From: Ascaphus truei
Lineage: Eukaryota; Chordata; Amphibia; Anura; Ascaphidae
NCBI GenBank assembly: GCA_036426205.1
Contig: CM071568.1
Location: 217,859,123 to 217,923,122 of the forward strand
DNA: 64,000 nucleotides
Reading direction: 5' to 3'
Of this stretch, positions 57,000 through 64,000 are shown one piece after another. The notes under the pieces are model-generated. The model made no database searches. It worked only from the letters and a program-made list of their open reading frames with translations, and was not told the origin of the DNA. Within the stretch, counting starts at the first letter, position 1. Each line of letters starts with the position of its first letter. The position numbers and the translations under genes were made by a program.

Positions 57000-57800
57000 T
57001 CCACAGGTTCTGGAGGACTGCTGGTGGATCCTGCCAGCACCATGGCGCCCAGGTGGTCTCCTTGGGTCACCGTGAGCCACAATTGGGTCCCCACGGTAGG
57101 CCCAAGGATGTCTGGGAGCCCCGGGTCAAACCCACAGGTGTCTGCGGGGCCTCGGGTGGTTCCCATGGGGGTCTGGGGAACTGACGGGTGCTCACTACGG
57201 GTCCGCGGTGCCCCCACAGAAGTGGGACCACACATCGTCATGCCCGCAGACTACGGGTCGGAGGTGCCCCCACAGAAGTGGGACCACACATCGTCATCCC
57301 CGCATGTGTCACCCGTGGAACCACCAGCCTGCTACCCTTTAGGATACCCGAGGATACCCACAGGTGGTCTCCATAGGCCCCACGCAAAACCACGGAATCA
57401 AACCCTGAATGTAAAAAAAATAAACCTGGCCTATACATTCAATACATACACCCTCCCCCCCAACACCTACAGTACAATAATGTGCAAAATAACTATTATC
57501 CAGATATGGAAAATAGATTAATTGCCCATTATTAAAAACATTAACTAGCATATACAAATAAATAAAGTACTACTGACCTCATCAATACGAAGTGTCCGAT
57601 GCCAGCGCCTTCCTTCTCTTGCCCACACAATACATAGCCAAAACCAAGGCAATACATTGCAAGTACATTCAGATATCAATTAACCCCTTAAACACCTTAT
57701 CGGATAATAACCGCAAAGGTAATTAAGTGGTTAAGCCACACAGGCACGATACCCACCCTTCACCCATGAATTTGTACTGTGGCTTCATCATGCAACTATA
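57000..57800. repeat. Foldback-family module, copy 4, direct copy of 1-770
   Basis: GC-rich minisatellite (57,000-57,380), including a perfect-looking direct repeat of about 53 bp at 57,213-57,300 (cagaagtgggaccacacatc twice), followed by the module that matches 331-770. A 165-codon plus-strand frame (57,024-57,521) crosses the array and the AT-rich part and is not a gene. Confidence 0.7.
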
Positions 57801-58384
57801 TATATATATATACTGTATATATATACAGAGAGAGAGAGATATATACAGTATATGCAGACGGGGAAAGTGAAGGGCCAAGTACCCGCTTCACTCACCCCGT
57901 CATCCCCCAATAAAGCTGCTATTGTTCCTTAACCCCTTCATTGTCTTAAATGCATTTTTATTGCATGGGATTCATGCCGGGGGCCTCCGGTGCTGATATT
58001 AATGTGTACCAGCTCCGGAGACTCCCGGCATCAATCCAATGCAGGAAAAATGCATTTTTTTCTAAGTCCCCTCTCGCCGCTTATCGGCAGCTTATTACCA
58101 CCTTCCTGCCAACTTTTCATGGCGGGAGGATTTTGAGAGGAAATCTCTATTCTAGAGCCACAATTAGCCTCGATAAGCTAATCGGAGCTACTAGAATTGC
58201 ACGAGTTTGAAAACCTGCCGATAAATGGCTTCTCCCAGCTCGTATGGCGATTTATTTTTTTCAAAAAAAAGGTCAGAAAAGGGCTTTTATCGCCGACTTA
58301 TCGGGGCTTACTGAATAGCAGTAGGCTTTTTTGGCAAAAAAGGCCTCAATAAGTGGCTTATCGGCGCTTAGTGCATAGGCCCCA
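57801..58384. repeat. TA/GA microsatellite and small foldback elements
   Basis: 57,797-57,855 is a TA/GA array. 57,962-58,045 is an inverted repeat (ggattcatgccgggggcctcc against the inverse of ggagactcccggcatcaatcc). 58,070-58,382 has the right-end type gcgcttagtgcataggcccc and internal cttatcgg strings, like a Harbinger-type MITE with no visible left end. Confidence 0.5.
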
Positions 58385-59310
58385 CTGTCTCAAAACGTTT
58401 TATTTCTTTATTTGTCTATAGATCTTTGACCCTTATTATTTCTGCCTTGCTCCATTCTTTAAACGCTGTCGGTTCCATGCCTGGGGCAAAGCTAGGGTTC
58501 TCAAATAATGGTGTCATCTGAGATTTTAAATTGGTCAATCCATGTTTGATTTTCAAAGAGTCCCACGTTTTAAGTGAGTGTGAAATAGACTCCAGAGGCA
58601 CTTTAAGTTTGGGTCTATCTTTCTTTTTTAACCACAATGCCATATCTATAGTTGAATTGGAGAAGGAGCGGCTCAGTGAGTAAAGACACTGACTGGCACT
58701 GAGTTTGAAGCAGGGGAACCTGATTAAATTCCTGGCGTCGTCTGCTTGTAACCTTGGGCAAGTCACTTTATCTCCTTGTGCCTCAGGCACCAAAATAGAT
58801 TGTAACCTCCACAGGACAGGGACCTGTGCCAGCAAAATGTCTCTGCAAAGCGCTACGTAAAACTAGCAGCGCTATACAAGAACATATTATTATTATTATT
58901 AAGTTGAGAGTGTTTCAGACTCTGTCTCCACCCATTTTTCACCTTTTTGTGAGCATGCTAGTGGATCAGCTGGCTTAGAGGAGCTGCTTGATAGTACTGC
59001 ATTAAATGTGGCAGAGCTAAGCCTCCGGATATTTTTAATTTATTGAGTAGGGGTAGTTTTATTCTCGCTTTTTTGTTGATCCATATAAATTTGCAGACTG
59101 ATCAGTTTTTCCCAGGTGGATAGTTGTCTGAATGTTAATTGGAGTGCGGGGGAGGCACAGGGTCTGTGCCAGGTGAGGCAGACCTGAGGTTGTCCTCCTA
59201 TAAAGGCCCCCGAGAGTTTAGACTGGAGAGGGTCTGGAGCGGTGGTGAGCATTAATGGTGCACAGATTTTGGGGCTACTTACTGACCAGGTCCAGTAATA
59301 TTGTATGTGT
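58385..59310 (-). pseudogene. L1-type LINE ORF2 fragment interrupted by a SINE
   Basis: On the minus strand, upstream part (about 59,310 to 58,905): QLSTWEKLISLQIYMDQQK and NKLKISGGLALPHLMQY, well known from the post-RT region of L1 ORF2. Downstream part (58,660 to 58,416): SLKIKHGLTNLKSQM, PLFENPSFAPGM and FKEWSKAEIIRVKDL, which normally follow directly. The SINE at 58,668-58,902 separates them. Both ends are truncated. This lies upstream, in protein order, of the L1 part at 49.5 kb but on the other strand, so they are two different insertions. Confidence 0.8.
58668..58902 (+). repeat. tRNA-derived, MIR-like SINE, copy 3
   Basis: Close relative of 6,714-6,952: same head (gcggctcagtgagtaaagac), body (cttgggcaagtcacttta) and tail (ctagcagcgctatacaagaa, then tattattatta). 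Box B is degenerate (gattaaattcc). It is inserted in the L1 remnant; the flanks show gttga on both sides, too short to be sure of a duplication. Confidence 0.8.
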
Positions 59311-59840
59311 AATGATTGTCATGGTTAAGGAAAGCTGTGACAATTTTAACCCAGTTATGGTGTATGTGGTAATTGGGAGGTTATGAGTTTTAATGGGAAA
59401 ATAATTGAAGGGTACAAAGGTCATGAATGTGTATGTTTATATACTGAAGGTGTTAAAGTGGTTGGTGTTTTATTCGTGCTTTGATTAATACTTAATGCAG
59501 AAAGTAAGGTTACGGCCCCAGTGTGCCCACTGCACGCGTCGGAGCGCCTCCCGGCGTTCTCCCCCTCCAGCCAAGAGATCTGATGGACTTCATATCACTC
59601 GCGACTGGGGGTGTGGTGGGGGCACGGCCATGACGTCACATGGCTGGTTCGCCCTCAGTGGCTGACACACCACCGTGACGTGGCCATTGCTTGGCCGACG
59701 CGACAAAAGACAAAATTCTTGTTTTTTGACAATGGCCGTCACCCATCGCGCATTGTGCAGGCAGCTAATAGGGCCATAGGGGGCCGTACCTTGTGTGCGC
59801 CATGCATGCCATCACGCGCACAGTCACCTGAGACGAAGCC
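59311..59840. other. Non-coding DNA, second half GC-rich
   Basis: 59,311-59,510 may be decayed L1. 59,511-59,840 is GC-rich with many CpG, acgtcac and ggcc strings, probably another small DNA element beginning near acggccccagtgtgcc, but I cannot match its ends. Confidence 0.35.
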
Positions 59841-59843
59841 TAA

Positions 59844-60139
59844 GGCCATGCCTATAGTGCCGTCGTTGGCGACGGCGACACGGCGGGTGACGTCCCCCGT
59901 CGCCGTCGCCATCGGCGAAAGTTATGTTTCGCCGAGCGGCGGGGTCGCGGGATTCCGGCAATTTGATTTGTTCAAGGGCCGTCACGTGACGCGACGGCCC
60001 TTAAAAAATCAAATTTTGCCGGCGTCAGGTTTTTGCGATGGCAACCGTCGCTTGTCGCCGTCGTGTGCACTATAAGCGCACGGACGGCAATGTATTTGTT
60101 TTCGGACGGCGTCACTTCGCCGGCACTATAAGCGCGGCC
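59844..60139. mobile_element. PIF/Harbinger-like MITE
   Basis: A 296-bp element with inverted ends ggccatgcctatagtgccg and (inverse) ggccgcgcttatagtgccgg, flanked by TAA at 59,841-59,843 and 60,140-60,142. GG(C/G)-type ends with TWA duplications are typical of PIF/Harbinger. Inside is a further palindrome, caatttgattt ... aaatcaaattttg, around gtcacgtgac. It is very CpG-rich and has no transposase. Confidence 0.75.
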
Positions 60140-60142
60140 TAA

Positions 60143-61397
60143 GTCCTTTGTACATGCTACATGATTTTCTTAACAATTACTTTATATTACCACATCTCCC
60201 TAACACATAATATAATATAAAGTAGTGGAGATATTTATTTATCATATAAATCTCAAACTCGCTCCCAAATATTGCCCTATGCAGTTTGACGTTCCAAAAT
60301 GTATAAATGAATGATCTGTTATGCACTTTGGTTGTCTCTAGTGCATATTTTGGTGAATTCACAATTTTGTTTCATGTAATGCTGAGTTTCAAGAACATGA
60401 TAATTTACAAGTCATATCACCATTATTCTCCCAGGAGTGTCATTTTTTTAAACTACATTGCTGACCTTCCTAAATGGACTTTTAAGGTTTATCAGGTACC
60501 TTCCATTATCCATCAAACTGTCTTCTGTCATTTTCTTTGAGCTTCTGGAACATTTTATTGTTCTCACTTAAAGTTTATAAATTGGTATGCTTCACACACT
60601 TGTTGAGATTTTTTACTGCATCTCTTCTTGAATAAAACTATAATATAATGTAGGCTTCATTTACTACTGACATGTCTTGACTTTGTTTGGCATTTTGCAT
60701 TGTCCTTTCCACCTTTGAAATTCCTCCTCTAGCACCCTTCTATTTTCAAACAATTATCTGTAATGCTGATGAAGTGCCTCATGTTATCTCTAATTTTCTA
60801 GCCATCTCTTTAACTGCCCCTCAAGTTGCTGAACTGTGTCCTCTTTCCCTGCCTTACTTGTACAACGTTTATGTGTCTGCCGACCTGAATGTGAAATTAT
60901 TTTAAAGCTCTTGAGATTCAACTGAATCTTAAGTACTAGTCTACATATTGTATGTCTTTATTTATATAGCACCATTAATGTAGATAGCGCTTCACAGTAG
61001 TAATACACGTGACAATCATATAAAAACAAATACAAATAACGGGTCATGGGAACAAGTGCTTCAGACATAAACGTAACATTTAGGAAGAGGCGTATGAAGG
61101 ATACTGTATTTCTATATTGATCACAGTGTTCATGATGTTAATATCTTTGCAATAATCCTAATTCTGCTACAGTATCTCAGTAATTTTACATTTATATAGG
61201 AGAACCATGGATATCCAGGTTATCACATATAGTATTACCTGGAAACTTTTAATAGCCAACAGACAAAATTCAATTTAGATTGAAAATTTTTTTTGATTTA
61301 CCTACCTCCTATATAAAAATAAACAGAGTATACAGTAATATTAAAAAAAGTTTAATACAACTATTCATACAGATAATTATGTTAAAACTTTACACAG
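60143..61397. other. AT-rich DNA, no gene recognised
   Basis: Short frames only; the 72-codon frame at 60,687-60,905 has no recognisable domain. 60,955-61,060 (tttatatagcaccattaatg ... gcgcttcacag) resembles a dispersed vertebrate repeat. Confidence 0.4.
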
Positions 61398-61500
61398 GCC
61401 TAGAGGTTCTCAAACTTTTTCTTATCGCAGACCACATTAAAGTTAATAATCATTTGAAGGACCACCAATCTTACAATTATCTTTGTTCATATATGTAGCA
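61398..61500 (+). repeat. hAT-like MITE end
   Basis: Agaggttctcaaactttttc followed by ttatcgcagaccacatt resembles the left end of hAT-type nonautonomous elements (CAGNGGTTCTCAAACTTTTT). The other end was not found. Confidence 0.4.
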
Positions 61501-62160
61501 CTCTTCACCCCCCCCCCCCCAACTCCTCTGGGAGATCTTGCCTAGGCTACAGGTCTGTGTTGTGCTGGTTGTTATGGGGAACAGGACAGGCTTTGATGAT
61601 CCTCAAGTTCTCTTCATCGGTGTTAGTGCCTCCAGTCACAATAGGCTCCAGCAAAGGAGGCAGTCCCTACCATCACAGTCTTTTCTCCTATACCTCTGCC
61701 CAATAACCTGCGACTTAAGCAGAAGTATATAAAAAGGGTCTTTATTGGTGCAGCCACTGCAGGTGGTATCACAGCATTTGCATCATAGTGGAGAATGGGT
61801 CCCAGACACCTGGATAGTGCTGGCCAGCAGATAATATTGAGACCTTGTGCTCTGCACAGATCTTGAGCTCACTCAGCCCCAGGAGGGGCTGAAGGCACGT
61901 CTCAGTCCCAGCCATGAGGAACTTCAACTCGCTTCTTACCCCAGGAGGGGAAGGGAAGGGCTGGACTCCTATAATTTGAACACTTCGTCCCAAAGCTCAG
62001 AGGGGGAGGGCACAGGGTCTGCACCATGGTGATTGGCTGTACACAGACTCCTGTTCACCTCCACCCCTGTCCCTCAGAGAGGCAGCATAAGGAGGGGTAA
62101 ACACACAGGATAACCTGCCACTGTATGTAGCTATCACAACTTACGTGACAGGAAGGCTAA
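61501..62160 (-). mobile_element. LTR-like block, minus strand
   Basis: On the minus strand it begins TGTCACGTAAGTTG (near 62,151) and carries an AATAAAG signal (inverse of ctttatt at about 61,739) followed by sequence to about 61,560. The size (0.6 kb) and order suggest a solo LTR. No target duplication was recognised, so the class is tentative. Confidence 0.35.
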
Positions 62161-62181
62161 AAGATAGTCTGGACCAGCCAT

Positions 62182-62183
<2 letters not shown>

Positions 62184-62232
<49 letters not shown>
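62184..62232. repeat. (TA)n microsatellite
   Basis: Uninterrupted TA array of about 45 bp followed by cacacaca. Confidence 0.95.
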
Positions 62233-62236
<4 letters not shown>

Positions 62237-62804
62237 AAAGGAAAAAAGAGAAATGGCGCCAACCTAAACCCACTATATGTAAAAAAGCAATGATGAAAAA
62301 AAACCTATAGTATACAAAATGGATAAATAAAAATAAGCAATAAATGAATAAAAAATATATAATAATAAATGATACAAGTCCAGAAAATATATAAAAAATA
62401 CAAATCTGAAAAATATTCCAAATGCTATCCAAAAGAGTCTGTGCAGCCCGAATGAAAGGAACACCACTTCCTTGAAGATATCTACAAAAACAGAAAAAAA
62501 ACAGGCGCACTCATAGCGTAAAAAAGTATAACAAATAGTTTATGGAGTAAAAGATATGAAGAACACACTCACAATCATAACGGAATAAAAAGCAATTCTG
62601 AGTACAACTCAATCACCAGCCAGACGCAGAATAAATTGTAAACTAGATATTCAGGGGATATTAACTATTTGTTAACAAATCATTAATTTACATTTTTATT
62701 CATGTGAATGATTGTGTAGGCAGGGACCCGTGCACTGCTTTCCCGGGGGGCCCTAATGTTGTTAAGATGGCCCTGTGCCGCCAACCTAACTTCCCCCGCG
62801 CGCG
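62233..62804. other. AT-rich repeat DNA before the last PLE
   Basis: Contains gaaatggcgccaacctaa and aacaggcgcactcatagcg, strings of the type seen in the insert at 10,040-10,160 (cctggcgccaaaag, gaacaagcgctaaag). Probably a PLE-related terminal fragment. From 62,710 it turns GC-rich (gtaggcagggacccgtgcac). No gene. Confidence 0.4.
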
Positions 62805-64000
62805 CCCCAACAAAGCTTCTCAACAAGAAAGAATTTGATTTCTTGTTGTGTACACATCCCATCGTCCCGGTGTTCCACCATCTCCCAAAGATCCATAAGT
62901 CACTAACCTGCCCGCCTGGTAGGCCCATAGTGGCTAGTATTGGATCTTTGGGAGATGGTGTATCACGCTATATTGATGGTTACCTTCAACCGCTGGTTCA
63001 CTCATTGCCTTCCTTCCTGAAGGATTCAAATCAACTTTTGACAGACCTAAAAGAGGTTGAGTGGAAAACCTCTTACAGTTGGGCTACTATGGACGTCACG
63101 TCACTTTATAGCATTATACAACACAACCAAGGGATTTCTGCTGTACAACATTATCTTCATCTATCCAAACTACCTATTACACTTTGCACGTTTCTGATTG
63201 AATGTATCACATTTTTATTAACACACAATTATTTTACGTTTGATTCACAATTTTTCTTACAACTTAAGGGCACCGCTATGGGGACTTCATTTGCACCATC
63301 TTATGCTAATTTGTTCATGGGTTTCTGGGAATCTATTTTTATTTTTAGTGATCAGAACCCTTTTAGAGAGCACATTATCTTTTACAGGCGTTATATCGAC
63401 GATCTGTTCTTTATTTGGGATGGTGATTTTCTTTTATTTGAAGCTTTCTTTAACACTCTTAATATTAACCAATACAATCTCAAATTCACATATGATTTTA
63501 ATATTCAACACATTGCATATTTGGACATAATGTTGTACATAGATGTCAATAAAGTTATTCAGACGGACGTCCATAGGAAGCCCAATTCACGCAATGCGTT
63601 CTTGATGGCAAGCAGCAATCACTCCAGGTTTCTCAAAAAGGGGATTTTGAAAGGGCAATTTTTACGACTGAGAAGGCTTTGCTCTACTGAGGAATCCTTT
63701 AATACACAATCTGAGGATCTGGTTCAGAGGTTCCTCAAGAGAGGATATAATAAAGTCCATATTTTGGAATCCCTTGATGTTGTAAAAACTCTAGATCGCA
63801 CAGATCTCTTCACTAGTGGTAAGAATTATAAAAATAAGGATAAAAGAACCATGATGACAAAGAAAATGGACAATAGGCCCCCTTTTTTTGTAACGCAACA
63901 GTGTAAACAGGCAGACTCCATTAGACGTATCATTTACAAACATTGGGATACCCTAAAATTGGACAAAGATTTGCAAAATGTAGTTAAAGAGGGACCAAAA
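62805..64000 (+). CDS. Penelope-like element reverse transcriptase, open to window end
   Basis: The frame (codons in phase with 62,942) is open from 62,720 and shows PLE similarity from about 62,805 to 64,000 without a stop or frameshift, nearly 400 codons. Motifs in order: KEFDFLL, LPKIHKSL, GRPIVASIGSLGDGVSRYID, MDVTSLYSII, GTAMGTSFAPSYANLFM, FYRRYIDDLFFIWDGD (YIDD codons 63,392-63,403), IAYLDIMLY, NSRNAFLMASSNH and KGQFLRLRRLC. The N-terminal third is missing, so the insertion is 5'-truncated. The GIY-YIG nuclease would lie beyond the window. It is better preserved than the other two PLEs here and close to the 26-27-kb copy in wording. It is probably young but not able to act alone. Confidence 0.85.

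Noticed and set aside
57024..57521. 165-codon plus-strand frame
   Set aside because: Covers a GC minisatellite and then AT-rich non-coding DNA; the equivalent region at 1-400 does not keep the frame.
60687..60905. 72-codon frame in AT-rich DNA considered as an exon
   Set aside because: No domain, no convincing splice sites and no neighbouring coding pieces.

Overview
The window looks like intergenic, transposon-packed DNA from a vertebrate with a large genome, most likely an amphibian (frog). I infer this from the combination of element families: several Penelope-like elements (PLEs) with a GIY-YIG domain, a CR1-type LINE, L1-type LINE fragments, MIR-like tRNA-derived SINEs, Tigger-like and Harbinger-like DNA elements, and many foldback repeats. 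I found no convincing host protein-coding gene, tRNA or rRNA. Species cannot be named from the sequence.

Layout. 1-13.2 kb is dominated by one unnamed foldback (long inverted repeat) family with GC-rich minisatellites and AT-rich spacers. Near 3.9 kb lies a PLE C-terminal fragment. At about 6.95-11.44 kb a nearly full-length but frameshifted PLE sits inside the left arm of a foldback copy. From 13.96 to about 23.1 kb one CR1 LINE lies on the minus strand. It is split by three later insertions: a complete 4.67-kb LTR element (14,203-18,870, flanked by a perfect 5-bp duplication GGCAT), a SINE, and a 1.54-kb Tigger-like element. The LTR element is the most unusual object here. It has two LTRs, a tRNA-Leu-like primer binding site and a polypurine tract, but its only large ORF encodes a lysine-rich coiled-coil protein of about 660-710 residues with seven 14-residue repeats. 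No reverse transcriptase, integrase or protease is visible.

From about 23.9 kb there is a badly eroded PLE, followed by an approximately 11-kb tandem duplication (about 27.03-38.09 kb and 38.09-49.46 kb). The two copies differ largely by single-base insertions and deletions, and both copies of embedded ORFs and hairpins are broken. This fits unpolished long-read sequence and possibly a false duplication. Each unit holds a PLE tail, two about 1.5-1.75-kb tandem subrepeats, an LTR-like block and AT-rich DNA. Then follow an L1 ORF2 3' end (49.5-50.5 kb), a second large foldback element (50.5-53.7 kb), a GC minisatellite, an 899-bp run of N (54,897-55,795) that begins inside a foldback hairpin, further foldback modules to 57.8 kb, an L1 fragment carrying a SINE (58.4-59.3 kb), a Harbinger-like MITE with TAA duplications (59.84-60.14 kb), poorly characterised AT-rich DNA, an LTR-like block, and finally a PLE whose RT frame is open to the end of the window.

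A recurring small element ties the PLE pieces together: eight hammerhead-ribozyme-like motifs. The best (1,096-1,138, minus strand) keeps the CUGAUGA and GAAAC cores, a GUC cleavage triplet and a 6-bp stem I. Hammerhead ribozymes in PLEs are established knowledge; the individual assignments here are by eye.
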